Positions 12,990-24,904 of a stretch of DNA of 64,000 nt are shown here, piece after piece. This DNA is from Maratus speciosus. Lineage: Eukaryota; Arthropoda; Arachnida; Araneae; Salticidae. The notes below the pieces were generated by a model. It saw only the letters and a program-made list of their open reading frames with translations. It searched no databases and had not been told where the DNA came from. Both the position numbers and the translations under genes were made by a program. Where the stretch lies: contig OZ010800.1 of assembly GCA_963932465.1 (NCBI GenBank), forward strand, positions 96,181,307 to 96,245,306. Direction: 5' to 3'. Each line of letters opens with the position of its first letter. Within the stretch, counting starts at the first letter, position 1.

Positions 12990-13735
12990 TCTGTAAGACG
13001 ACTAGTTACATGCTCCTGACCACTACTGGTCACCACATGAGAGCTTAGAAAGAGCCACCATGGCGTCCTCAAGGGACCCCGCTTTAACCCCGATCCAGCC
13101 CTTAATAATTCTGATGTCCGAACATCATGATAGAACCCGGCTCAATATAACTGTAAATAGGGGTCAGAACAGGCTCAACCCGATGCAGGAGCTCCGTCAC
13201 ATCATCGACTGCTAATCGCGGGACACCTCATAGAAAGTGCCCGTGCTCAGAGACTAGCGAGGGAGATTCTACACCGGCTTACTTTACCGTCAGCCGAAAC
13301 TGAGAAACTCCTATAAAGGTTATCTCTGCAATTTCAGCCGACGGATAGGTTGTTAGTAAAAGACAAAAACAAAAGGAAAGTTAGTACCCTGCAACCCCGG
13401 CGGCCACCTGTACCGGCCCGGTCAGACCCCATCTGAAATCAACCAAATCAGGACAAGCAGCAGGCCACAGCCACAAAGCAGAGAGAAAACACAAACTTAA
13501 CCTAAACATAAACACATTACCAGCCATTTAGGTCCGCCATGCGACAGACGGATTCAATCCTGCTGAACACCCTAAGGAACGCACAAGTCAACAGCCAAAA
13601 AGACAACTAAATCTAAACATAAACACGTCACCAGCCATCAGACCAAGAACAGGGATAGGGGACGAACCCACAACGACCCCCGGACGAGGTCAATCCCAAC
13701 GCAGAATATTTTGCAATGTTCTGCAACATACCTTC
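12990..13735. repeat. GC-rich interspersed repeat of unknown class
   Basis: A sharply GC-richer block (for example CCCCGGCGGCCACCTG near 13395) inside AT-rich intron. It contains 'GTTAGTAAAAGACAAAAAC' followed by 'AGGAAAGTTAG' at about 13350-13385; close variants of this word pair occur at about 18008 and 18340 in the second GC-rich block, so the two belong to one repeat family. No open frame with a recognisable domain is present. A retroelement untranslated region or SINE-like repeat is possible. Confidence 0.5.
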
Positions 13736-14795
13736 AGCTGATCAAAAATGTTCTGCAGGAGTAAAAAAGAAAAACCAAGGGCGATGTTCTTGTATACGTA
13801 GGAGTGCTTTTGCATATTTTATAGAAATGCAAAAGGTGTTTCATAAAACATTTGGTACATGCACACACAAAAGAAATATTTTGGAATAAGATTTTTTGGT
13901 ACTTTTAAAGTATAGGAGCCTTGGTGTCTTTTTAAAAAGCTTGGAACAATTTGGGTTTCACAAAGTTAGATTTATTGCCAAATATTATAAACACTTTTGA
14001 AAACTAACCTGATGAACTTTTATGCCTATTTATATATTTATTTAAACATTATTTATCTATATATTTATTTAAACATTTAAATATATATTATTAACACACA
14101 ATTTACTTCTGTTTGTATATAAAAATAGACAAATGGCTTGTTTATATTAAATTGCATAAATATCGAAAAAATTGCTTGTGAATATGAAACAGTGAATAGG
14201 TTGGCAGAAAATATGCATGAAAAATTTTGTTCTCTTGTGAAGGCCATTTTTCCTATCTCGCCTAGGCCCCTATACTGGAAAAGTAATAATTTTTTTATTT
14301 TTTTAACCATGGCATTAACAAAGAATTTCCAGTTAGTATGTCAATAACTTTAGAGGTGACATTTTCAAATATCTTTTTTATGGAGACATGTCTTGGGAAA
14401 TTTGGCCCATAAATTGTTATAAGCCTAGCTTTTAGAAGTTAATAAATTTATGTCCATGTGGAGGCGAACATGCTCTTATTTCATTAGTGAATACATGTTA
14501 TTTAACAGATTGTGAGTAACATTTGTTGGAGACAAGTTTAATACATTTTCATATTTTTGATTTGATTGCCATGATCTGCAAGGAAGTAATGAATATGAAT
14601 ACATTGTTGACTGTAGAATAAAATGTCAACTGGCAAGGAATTTTTTTTTAAAGCACGCTGTTCTCAAAAGATGCACTGTTGCATTCTATTCAAAAGAGAT
14701 GTTTTGAACTGGCTTGTTTAGAGTTCCTATTTATCAGCAGAATTTCACGATATTTTTCTGCAACAGTTTGATACATTTTGAAAATTTTTTCCATG
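13736..14795. other. non-coding intron sequence
   Basis: AT-rich, with overlapping 69-77 codon frames on both strands that show no domain. Nothing recognised. Confidence 0.5.
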
Positions 14796-14799
14796 GCCA

Positions 14800-15160
14800 T
14801 TGAATTTCATTTTCTCTCAGCTGATTGTTGATTTTTTGCACTGATCCACTCACTAATCTTGTGATTTCTTCTGACAATCCACAAACAAATTTCGTGTTTT
14901 TTTTTTTTTTTCAACTGATTGGCGAATTTTGTAATTTTTTTGTGACAATCCACAAATTTCACGTTTTTTACCCGCGTTGATTAGCGAATTTTGTGATTTT
15001 TTTTTTACCTATTGTCAAATTTTGCGTTTTTTTTTATGCGATCGATTGAAGAAAATCATGGGCCTTTTCCCGCAAATGATCAACTAATTTTGCAATATTT
15101 TTCGACAATCCACTCACGAATATCACAATTTTTTCCAACGATCCACTGATGACTTTCGCC
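14800..15160. repeat. degenerate copy of the GCGAAATTTGTC minisatellite
   Basis: Irregular repeats of 'ATCCACTCAC(G/T)AAT.TC' and 'CGAATTTTGTGATTTTT', separated by T-runs, recur about every 30-60 bp. The words match the minus-strand form of the ~31-bp minisatellite at 42230-43150 but are much more diverged. No terminal repeats were found. Confidence 0.55.
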
Positions 15161-15164
15161 TTTT

Positions 15165-17608
15165 AGGTAGCTTTCATTACAAAAAGCTACCTATTGCAGC
15201 CGTTCGGAGGAAAGCGATTTCAAAAAATTTTGGTATATTTTCATCGATCATGACCCCCCAGACCCCGAAACCACCCTCAGTTCAAAATTGATATATATAT
15301 ATATATATATGACCTATGTCACACTGTAACTCTCGTAATTATGAACCGATTTCGATGTAATTCGGTGTGTACATAGTACATACCAATGTCTCGACCGAGT
15401 TCGTTGGCCAGCTTCATCCGCCATTTTGTTTCGAAATGGCGGCCATTTAAAATTTAAAAAAAAAAATAAAATTTAAAATGTGTTACCAAAAAATTAAAAA
15501 TGGAAAAATATTTTTTTCTTATGTATTTGACCTTTATACAAAGATTTCGGAGAAGTTTTTGTTTCGTCTATATCTTAAACAATGGCTGCGTTATAGCATT
15601 TTGAATTTCTAGCGTGGCTGGCATTTTGAAACGTTATGAATTTTGTCACGCGATAAAAGGCAATTATGAACCGATTTCGATGTAATTCGGTGTGTACATA
15701 GTAAATACCAATGTCTCGACCGAGTTCGTTGGCCAGCTTCATCCGCCATTTTGTTTCATAATGGCGGCCATTTAAATTTTTTCAAAAAATTTAAAATTTG
15801 AAATGTGGTACCAAAAAATTGAAAGTGGAAAAATATTTTTTCTTATGTATTTGACCTTTATACAAAGATTTCGGAGAAGTTTTTGTTTCGTCTATATCTT
15901 AAAAAATGGCTGAGTTGCAGCATTTTGAATTTCTAGCGTGGCTGACATTTTGAAACGTCCTGAATTTTGTCATGCGATAAAAGGCGTATTTATGAACCGA
16001 TTTGGGTGTACCTTCGTTTATACATAGTACATACCAATGTCTAGACCGGGTTCGTTGGCCAGCTTCATCCGCCATCTTGTTTAAAAATGGCGGCTATTTA
16101 AATTTTTAAGAAAAATTTAAATTTGAAATGTGGTACCAAAAAATTGAAAATTGAAAAAAATATTTTCTTCTTATGTGTTTGACCTTGATAAAAAGATTCG
16201 GGAGCAGTTTTTGTTTCGTCTATATCTTAAGAAATGGCTGAGTTATAGCACTTTGAATTTCTAGCGTGGCTGACATTTTGAAACGTCCTGATTTTTGTCA
16301 CGTAATAACAGGCGTATTTATGAACCGATTTGGATGTACCTTGGTGTGTACATAGTACATACAAATATCTCGACCGAGTTCGTTGGCCAGATTCATCCGC
16401 CATTTTGTTTCAAAATGGCGGCCATTTAAAAAAATTAAAAAAAAAATTAAAATGAGATACCAAAAAATTGGAAAATGAAAAAGATTTTTTTCGTATGTGT
16501 TTGACCTTAATACAAAGATTCCGGAACAGTTTTTGTTTCGTCTATATCTAAAAAAATGGCTGAGTAATAGCATTTTGAATTTGTATTGTGGCTGACATTT
16601 TAAAACGACCTGATTTTTGTCACGCGATAACAGGCGTATTTATGAACCGATTTGGATGTAACTTGGTCTGTACATAGTACATACCAATGTCTCGACCGAG
16701 TTCGTTGGCCAGCTTCATTCACCATCTTGTTTCAAAAGGGTTGCCATTTAATTAAAATTAAATTTAAAATTTAAAATGAGGTATTAAAAAATTGGAAAAT
16801 GAAATAGATTTTTTTTATGTGTCCTTGATACAAAGATTCCAGAGCAGTTTTTGTTTCTAAAATTTGTTCTTTTGTTTATATCTTAAAAAATGGTTGAATT
16901 ATAGCACTTTGAATTTCTAGCATGGCTAACATTTTGAAACGATCTTGTATTTGTCAGGCGATAACACACGTATTCGCCTATTTCGATGTAAGAAGGCATG
17001 TGGATAGTATACATCAATACCTCGACCAATTTCGCTAGCCAGATTCATCAGCCATCTTGTTTCAAAATGGCGGCCATTAAATTAATATATATATATATAT
17101 ATTTAAAGTGAGGTGCAAAAAATTAGAAATTGAAAAGGTTTCTTTCTTAAGTATTTGACCTTGATATAAGGATTCAGGAGCATTTTTTGTTTGTCTTTAC
17201 CTTAAAAAATGGCTCGGATATAGCAGTTTAAATTTCTATTGTGGGTGACATTTTGAAAAATCTGATTTTTTGCATGCGACAGCACTCGTATATATCAACC
17301 GATTCCGATATGAGTGAGCATGTGCACAGCAATTACTAAGGTCTCGACCAAGTTCACTGGTTAGCCTCATCGACCATGTTGTCTTAAAATGGCACGCACT
17401 TTAAGAAATCGCCGAATTTGGCAGCCAAATATAAGTTACTTTAAAGAAAAGATGCTTGGATAAAGCTGACTAATTTCGCGAAATTCTCATTCATTATATT
17501 GATAAAAATTAGTATTGAATCTCGTATATTCGATTTCCACTAAATTGAGCTCGTGTGTTTGAATGATATAAGTTGGCATTTTTAAAATAAGGAATATGAA
17601 AGCTACCT
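15165..17608. repeat. ~327-bp satellite array bounded by 13-bp inverted repeats
   Basis: Six to seven head-to-tail units of about 327 bp. The diagnostic words 'ATGAACCGATTT(C/G)G', 'GTGTACATAGTACATACCAA', 'TCGACCGAGTTCGTTGGCCA' and 'AAATGGCGGCC' recur near 15345, 15665, 15992, 16320, 16643, 16970 and 17290. Divergence increases towards the right. The array sits between AGGTAGCTTTCAT (15165-15177) and its exact complement ATGAAAGCTACCT (17596-17608), suggesting a transposable unit carrying the satellite. The left end also forms a hairpin, AGGTAGCT with AGCTACCT 12 nt later. No target duplication is obvious. Confidence 0.8.
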
Positions 17609-17619
17609 CTTCCTCCCGG

Positions 17620-19095
17620 CACTGGCCGAAAGGACTTTTTTACCTGCAACAGATTGGGGGAGGTCAATAACGGCGTGGTGATAAGTCCAAGATCCAAAGA
17701 CAACCTCAAGCAGCGTCAGGACAGAATACTAAAAACACGGATAGGGGAACGAATTCCTGCTCAATCAGTCCACGCCCCAACACCATCCGGGACCACCCAG
17801 GGACCCCAAAAAGACAACATATATACAATACACTATACACAAAAGATCCGTGCCTGTGGGGAGAGCTTTGTGTCCCCTACGGGACTCTTCCACTCACTAG
17901 TGAAAGGCCAGGCTCGAATCCAAGTTTAAAACCCACCTGGACCCAGGAACTTCGCATCCCCTACGGGACACTCCTGTCCTCGAATCAAGGCTGGGCCCAA
18001 AAGCAGGTTAGTAGATAGAGACAAAAATTAGGAAAGTTAAATCTGAATCCATTGGATCACCTTGAGAAAGGCAGTAACCATCCACCATCGGAGGGGTGCG
18101 TAGGATAATCCTCCAATGCATATTTACATGGTGGCTTCGTAGCTCAACATCAGGCCACAGATTAGAGATAAAAGCAAAAAGGTTTTTTGATCTCATATGC
18201 AACCGGAAGTGCTGCAGAGGTAGTCTAACAAATCCTCCTACAGGGAGTGCTGCAGAGGTAGTCTAACAAATCCTCCTACATGTTCAAAGCACTCCCGATT
18301 CAACATCTGAATTCGAGGACGATACCCACAAATACATTGTTAGTAGATAGATACAAAAACTAGGAAAGTTGGAACTTACTGCTTGATCAGGTCATTACAA
18401 GGGGTGCTAAATCCCCTAGGACTGCTGACCCAAGGACTTCCAAGGACAACAGCCCACCAAGTGAAAATCAATGTCCAAGCATGAGGAAGAGAGAAAGCAA
18501 AAAGGGTTGGCCTGACCGGACCCGGCGGTAGCTGTCCCATTATCATACCTGACTCCCGCACGTCCACCTGCTCCGACCACCTGAGGACCCCATCGTACCC
18601 TCAACCCAGATTCTGACAAGAGGCCATTGTCTTCCGTTCCAAAGAAGGTCGTAGCTATGTCGAGCCTTTCCGAGACACCTCAATGCTCCTCACACCCATG
18701 AAGGTTGAAAGGGGGAGGCACCCAGACGATGCAACATCAAGGTGGCATGGAGACCCACCCACATACTCGCTCAGAAAAAGCAAGACCACATTATGCCTCC
18801 CTCTTCCGGGTCGATGCCGGAACGCCTCTTGGATCCTCTCGTCGTTCATCAGGTCATGATCTCACACGATGACGTGCAATCAACAGGCTAGCCAGGTGCA
18901 CGTTACTCCTTCGGGCGTAGCCCGAGAGCTGGACGTGGGATTCCATCGGCGACCTGAGCCACTCAGGGTCTTCCTTTTGGTCTTCTCTACGAAAATGGAA
19001 AGGGACCGCCACGGCGACCTCGGCCGGGCTTCCGGTCATTCTTCCGTGCACAAGTGGCTGGATTGATTCAGAATCACATTGGGAACTCCCGCACC
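17620..19095. repeat. GC-rich interspersed block of unknown class
   Basis: About 1.5 kb much richer in G+C than its surroundings, following the satellite array. It holds two copies of 'GTTAGTAGATAGA.ACAAAAA' (about 18006 and 18339) shared with 12990-13735, a near-repeat of 'CCCCTACGGGAC' (17876 and 17959) and a 38-bp tandem repeat at 18204-18281. Flanks on both sides share 'GATGCTTG' followed by 'CTAATTTC' (about 17451 and 19108), so it may be inserted in, or duplicated with, another repeat. Short frames on both strands (60-91 codons) show no recognised domain. Confidence 0.5.
18204..18281. repeat. 38-bp tandem duplication
   Basis: Two consecutive copies of a unit containing 'GTGCTGCAGAGGTAGTCTAA', almost identical to each other. 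Confidence 0.9.
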
Positions 19096-19446
19096 CAAAA
19101 TTCTGTAAAGGATGCTTGCATTAAGGGGCTAATTTCCTGAGCTTTGAAAATCACAGATTTTTGTTTTGAATTATCAATTCAGATTTCTAAAAAAAAAGTA
19201 AGCTACTCGATCTCCTTTCCCCTGCTCCCCTTCTAGTTATTCATTCAATGTAACAGCCAAAACATAAACCACTAAAGAAAATCAAAGAGATTTCCACTGA
19301 ATTCATCTTTTTTCTAAACAGCAGCTAGGAATCATGATAGAAATTGAGAATTTTTCTTTATAGTTCAGAAATATAAAATTCAGAAAATATAATTGGTACT
19401 TGTATTCTTTTCCATGGGCCACTTTTGGTTTAAATATATATATATA

Positions 19447-20859
19447 CTAGGGGGCTCGGCCCCCTACGAGCTACGCTCGCCAACCCCCGTCCAGACACCG
19501 CAGACTCTAAATGCATGCTAATTTGATCGGCTTTAAAAATATTTCGAAAGATTGAATTATAATTTAAAAAACAGTGGCGATCTCCCTATAAACGAATTTC
19601 TATTCATTTCTCTTTGATTGGGGAATTTTAACGCAAAATCCGCTGCGTTACTACTTGATTATCCCGTCGACCCATTTCGCCAAATTATTTAAATCGCCAA
19701 ACCACTCGCCAAATTATACAAATTGACATAATTTTTGTTTTAAATAACGAAAGAAAAAATAAATTAGTACAACATTAATAAAAATACAAATAAAACGTCA
19801 AAATAAAAATAACTTGATGACGTAGACACGTGTAACAACATTTCAAAATAAGCTAATAGAAAAGGAATTAAGTAAACAGAGTCTTTGTATCCTGGTATTT
19901 TTTAACAAAGCGAAAAGAAAGTTCTTTTAAATGAGACATTTTAAATTAATCGTTTTTAATCTGACGTAATTTTTACCAAGCTATTCTTTCTCTGTTAAAT
20001 ATTCACGTGAAAATACCAGTTGAAAAGTATCCTCTCAAAATATCAAATAAATGTCTAGAGCAATTTTTAAATTTAAACAGTTTTGCAATATTATTTTGCG
20101 TTCATTTTATGTAATAACTGTAATGTGACGTAAATATGACGTAATTTCTCCTATTTAATATCTCTAACGCATGTTAATAAATTTATTATTTTACAAATTC
20201 CTTTCTCTCTTAAAATTCACGTGTAATTATAGTTTTTATGACGCAATTTTTAATAAGTTCCTGCTTTTTGCACATAATTATTTAATTCTAATTCCAAATG
20301 TTTTTTTTCTGTTTATAATAGTCACGTGTAAATAAATTTTTAATTTATTTACAAGTTGGTTATTTTTTTTGAAGCAAACATTATTGCTTCCTCTGTTTAT
20401 ACAGTTGGCAACAGTTTAAATTAATATCACTTTCTAAAATCTGTAAAAAATATCTCTAGAAATGCTGAAAATTTGAATTTAAAATAGAAATAAAACCTCA
20501 AAAAATGAGTCAAAATAAAAAAATTAATGCAATCTGCACTCCGGCAAATTCTAACGCATAAAATGATCTAAAAATGATTACACTGCCTTGTATAGTTTTT
20601 GCTGCTATAAAACTTTTTTAGTGGAACGATTTTGTCCAACTTTAGCATTAAATATCTCTCAAAATAATTCTTCGATTTGAAAACTGTCTGCTTCAGCGTG
20701 TTTATCAAACATTTCTGTATAAAACCACCGATTTTTATATTTTTGTATGCATTATTTTTCTTAATATTAACGAAGGAAGACCTCCAGTCACAGAAAATTC
20801 AAAACCGGCGGCGGCGGTGGCGGTGACAGCGGTAGTTACTTTTTTTTAGAATAGAGAGA
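19447..20859 (-). mobile_element. non-autonomous Helitron
   Basis: Read on the minus strand the element starts TCTCTCTATTCTAAAA (5' TC end) and ends in a G/C hairpin, GGGGGC-CGA-GCCCCC, running into TAG. It is flanked by A on the 5' side and T on the 3' side, the Helitron A|T target. The 1.4-kb interior lacks Rep/helicase frames. A GGC/GGT trinucleotide run lies at about 20808-20826. The hairpin abuts the terminus more closely than the usual ~10 nt, a small departure from the consensus. Confidence 0.7.
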
Positions 20860-20925
20860 TATATACAAATGCTGTCTTGTTGCTCAAATGCAAGGTTTTT
20901 TTTTTTTTTCATTTAATCAATGTTA

Positions 20926-21692
20926 CCGTATATTTCCGTATTGTATAAACCGAGTATATGATTTTTCAAAGAAAAATCGCCCAAAATCGAAAATCCGTAT
21001 ATAAGCCGATGTTAAAAAAAGGTGATGGGAAATTCAGCGAACAAAAACTTAGAAACTGCACTTTTTGTGCACAGCTAATAGAGAAAAATGCACTCTCTGC
21101 AATTATTGATGTCTCCTATTCTGTATTGAGATGCTGCCAAACCTGTTTAATTGTGTTCTGCTCAACCTGTTATGGCTTGTTCATTCTTAAAAACCAAACC
21201 TCCTATTTTTGTATATTGGAAAACCTTTCTCTACTTCATGTGACTGAATTACTACAAGAAATGATTGTCCGATCTTTCAAAAAAGGTTGTATCAGTAATG
21301 CGATAGGTGAAACTGAGGATGATGATATTGAGGAAAAAAATGACAGTGCTAATAAAGATGAATTAGAAACTCGTGAAGTTCATCCTCATGTACCAAAAAG
21401 AAAAAGCTATTGAAAAAAAGCAATTTTAAGGATTTGCTTAAAAATTCTATAATGACATGGATAACAAATGATGATTGGTGACTTTTTTCAATATAAAGGA
21501 GTGTAGTATTAAAGTATTTTTAGAAATTTGTATTTTTTTGTTTTTTATATTTACCATCTTTTTTATTTTAGAATATCAATTTTCAAAATTTTTTTAGTCT
21601 CGTGTATAAGTCGACCTCCCCCCCCCCCCCCCCCCCACTTTGGAGCCAAAAAAATGCCCAAAAATTCTCGGCTTATACACGGAAATATACGT
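20926..21692. mobile_element. pogo-type element (deletion derivative)
   Basis: The left end CCGTATATTTCCGT and right end ACGGAAATATACG are inverted repeats, each flanked by TA. Subterminal 'TATA(A/T)(A/G)CCGA' and 'GTATAAGTCGAC' words match the ends at 39384-39713 and 6781-6871. A C-run interrupts the right part at about 21619-21637. The interior holds one frame of 151 codons, described separately. Confidence 0.7.
20958..21413 (+). pseudogene. transposase C-terminal remnant, pogo/POGK-like
   Basis: An open frame of 151 codons between the terminal repeats at 20926 and 21692. The N-terminal two thirds (cysteine-rich, e.g. CFSTCYG-like spacing around residues 60-72) is unlike any domain I know and may be translated non-coding sequence. 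The C-terminal part reads VRSFKKGCISNAIGETEDDD, which resembles the 'SFK.(C/A)GISNALDGTEDD' end of DDE transposases of the pogo/POGK type. The catalytic region is missing, so it is a deletion relic and not a host gene. The start ATG at 20958 lies only ~30 bp inside the terminal repeat. Confidence 0.5.
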
Positions 21693-22719
21693 TAATTTTT
21701 TTTACTAGCTGTAAATATACTTTAGAGCTAGCTGTCAGACCATATTCTTTTTTAATATATATTCGTTTGTCACAATTTTAAACATATTGCACCGCTATTG
21801 TTAACCCTCTTTTACATAAAATCCTATATCATGGTCATTAATGGACACATTTTTCATTGCAGAATCCAGAAAATTTTGAAAATACTCCACTGCATATTGT
21901 TAAATACAAGGAAGACCTTTATATTTTTTTCAAAAAGCAAGAAAAAACAGAGAAATAGTGATTAAAGATTATATGCCTCATTACAAAAACTAACTGGCTT
22001 ATCAACAAAATAAATAAAATTAGAACATGAGCATTGTGTGTGGATATAGTGTCACAGTTAAGAACAGTGAATGTGATACCATGCTTATCCATTATTTGTG
22101 TTAATACACGGCACTTGGTGACAGATTGTGTTCATTCAAAATGGTCAATGGGAAAGTATACAAGTACCAAGAAAATTCTGTACAAATATACTTTGAATTT
22201 ATTTCAATTCCTTATTGCACATAATTGTGAGACACTCAGTGATTAGTAACCGAAACATTTGCAACCATTTTACATCAAATTATGCAAATGATGTTTTAAA
22301 ACTTTTTCCACTGTAATAATCATGCTCATACACTGATTCGCCACTTCTTCTTTCCCTCAGTCTCTTTACAGATGATATCACTTTGCATTTTAATTGTGCT
22401 TTAGAACATTTATGCATGGCTTTTTGTTTCAGCAGATGTGCAAGGAAACCTCTACATTTGCAACACTTGGACCTAGAAGCAGTGTGTCAGTCTGCAGCAA
22501 ACTAAAATTGGTCTGTGGCCTAACAATGTTAGACTAAGCTTACTATCATAAGAAATAACAGACACCCATAAAATAAGTAAAATTTGAATTTATAAAGAGA
22601 CTATAATAAAAGGATACAACAAATACTATAAACTTAGAGACTTGAAGTAAATTTCAGCAAAAATTTTTTAAGCTCAGCATTCCTTTTTAAGCTGGTGGAT
22701 TAATCTGCAAGCTTTAAAA
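21693..22719. other. non-coding intron sequence
   Basis: AT-rich with no repeat or frame that I recognise. Confidence 0.5.
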
Positions 22720-22723
22720 TAAT

Positions 22724-23148
22724 CTGCAGCAAGGCGATTCCGTGGAGAGTGTCACACACGCAACACAGGCTTTAATTTGCATTTATTCAATTATTTATTA
22801 AATTTTCATGTTAATTCTGATTTTAAGTGGTATAGTAAATAAGTTATTACCATATTTTTAAATTTAAATGTGTAGCAATAAAACTCACAGAAGTATATCA
22901 ATTAATTTCATTACTCAAAATGTGCTTTTTTTCTACTTCAGAAAAAAAGCACATTTTGAGTATGAAATTAAATGATATATTTCTGTGAGTTTTACTTACA
23001 CACATTTAAACTAAAATATATGTTAATAACTTATTTACCATACCACCTAAAATCAGAATTAATATTAAAATTTAATAAATAATTGAATAAATGCAAATTA
23101 AAGCCTGCGTTACGTGTGTGACTCTCCGCATGGAATCGCTCAGCACCT
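22724..23148. repeat. near-perfect 2 x ~210-bp palindrome (fold-back)
   Basis: Two inverted arms of about 210 bp meet at a 7-nt spacer (about 22934-22940). The inner arms read CTCAAAATGTGCTTTTTTTC and its complement. The outer arms share 'GGCGATTCC.TG' / 'CA.GGAATCGC' and 'TGTCACACACG' / 'CGTGTGTGAC'. Small substitutions and indels between arms show that they have diverged a little. A transcript or single strand would form a long hairpin. It could be a fold-back transposon or an inverted duplication. Confidence 0.85.
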
Positions 23149-23411
23149 GCTGCCGTGTTTCTGCTACTGGGCACTTGGAGACACTGGCGCAGCGAGGGGG
23201 GGGGGGGGTTAAAACCACTCCCAGAGCTAAAATAATTAGTATGATTGCCGCTTATATGAATCACTAGTTGAGAAAATTAGCCACTTTAATGAATCAAAAC
23301 CAAAGTTAATAATAAAACTTTTTGGATTATTTGGAATCCGGGGCTTTGTTGAATAAAATTCTACTTAGGGGCGATTCTGTCCCAAAATTTTCTAAAAATT
23401 TTTAAAATCGA

Positions 23412-23644
23412 TCATCTAACTGAAAATTCGGACATAAAAAATATCGCGAATTTTGACAAACGGTCGCCGAAAAAGATAAATTTTGTCACTCGGTTGTGGA
23501 AAAATCGCGAACTTCGTCAAATGATAGCGGGGAAAAGCACAAATTTCGTCAAAAGATCGCGAAAACTGGAAATTTCGTCAAAAGATTGCAAAAAAAAAAC
23601 CACCACAAATTTCGTCAAAATGTCGCAAAGAAAATCGCAAATTT
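23412..23644 (+). repeat. ~31-bp minisatellite, left part of a split array
   Basis: Diverged units of the form 'AAATTTCGTCAAAAGATCGC' plus an A-rich stretch. The array is interrupted at 23645 by the LTR element and resumes at 30850. Confidence 0.85.
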
Positions 23645-24885
23645 TGATGTCATTAAATTAACGACAAGGATTTAAGTTAGCAAAGTTTAAGTAATACACA
23701 ATGAAAGCAAAAGCTAAATGTCCCATTTGGGTTTTAAATAGTTACGAAAAAGATAAGAGATGTATGGTGGCGAAATGAAAACAAATTAAGTTTAAAAACA
23801 AACTAAACGTTTATTAAATAAAATATAAAACAATATGATTAAATATATTTCCAACAGTAAACAAATATTTAAATTCTATTAAGTACATTCTGTTATCAAA
23901 TTATACATATTTAGAAAAACATATTTAACAATAAAAGGAAAACTGACCTCGTGACACATAATGAAACAATCGCTTGAGTGACTGTCCGTGATTAGATATA
24001 TCCGTGAACTGCCGACAAACTAAATTATCCCGATTCATATATATATATATCAATGCTGAAGAACACTGGGAAAACATTTCTATAAAGAAGAAATTGCATT
24101 GCTGAGGAATATCACAAAACACTTAAAGTTGATGTATTAAACCATCCATAAATGAATTCACTCCGAGCTTCACTTTAACGATCGCCATTCGTGACTCACA
24201 GCTTGCCATTTACTTATTGATGAGAAAAACAGAGTCCGTACATTAAAACCGGAGTCGAAGTTGAAAACTATCGAACTCCCATTGGTATCCTCATAAATGG
24301 CTGACACAAGTTAAAGCAAGAGCAAGTTAAGTAATAATTCATTAAAAACCAACAGAACTTCTAAATGAACGTCCTCAGCCATCGAAACTCCAGAGAGATA
24401 AAACACTGTTAGAAAGAGGAGGTGAAGAGAAAAGAAAATGGATCTGTATTTATATCAGCCGGGCGTTCAAATAAGATCTCATTACGCAATTCAAGGAGCA
24501 GCAGCAGACGAAACCATGATGAAAGATCGCACAGCCGATGTGCCGTAGACTCAAATGGACGACGCCATCTGGCGGCGAACGTGGAACTATTATCGTGGCG
24601 GTCATTCGAATGAGATGCGTGCTCTTGAATGCATGAAAGCTGACAGCTGGAAAACTGATTGAAAAACGAAAGTACGCCCGGGAAAGAAAGTAAATAAACT
24701 AAAGAACTTTACAAACAGGATAACTGAAATGGATAAAAGGTAAGTAAAGAAATGATTGACTTTATATTATTAATAAAATATATTTAAAGAATGTTAAAAG
24801 ATATTCAAATAAAGAAATATATGAAATGTAGAGGAGATATCTCTGGACAGTGTCAAGATAGGAATAAGGTGTTTTACACTTGTCA
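23645..24885 (-). repeat. 3' LTR of the copia-class element
   Basis: 1241 bp. Starts TGATGTCATTAAATT and ends ACACTTGTCA on the plus strand. Nearly identical to 29617-30849; the largest difference is an extra 'CAAATTAT'-like segment near 23895. Confidence 0.92.
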
Positions 24886-24889
24886 AATG

Positions 24890-24904
24890 CCCCCCCTCTT
24901 GACA
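24890..24904 (-). promoter_or_regulatory. polypurine tract-like site
   Basis: In the minus orientation this reads GTCAAGAGGGGGGG and lies 4 nt upstream of the 3' LTR, where the plus-strand DNA primer of an LTR element is expected. Confidence 0.65.

Noticed and set aside
18376..19066. Overlapping 63-67 codon frames in the GC-rich block
   Set aside because: Frames on both strands arise from fewer stops in GC-rich DNA; no recognisable protein.
21001..21413. 151-codon frame as a host zinc-binding protein
   Set aside because: It lies between transposon terminal repeats and ends with a transposase-like motif; cysteines show no regular zinc-finger spacing.
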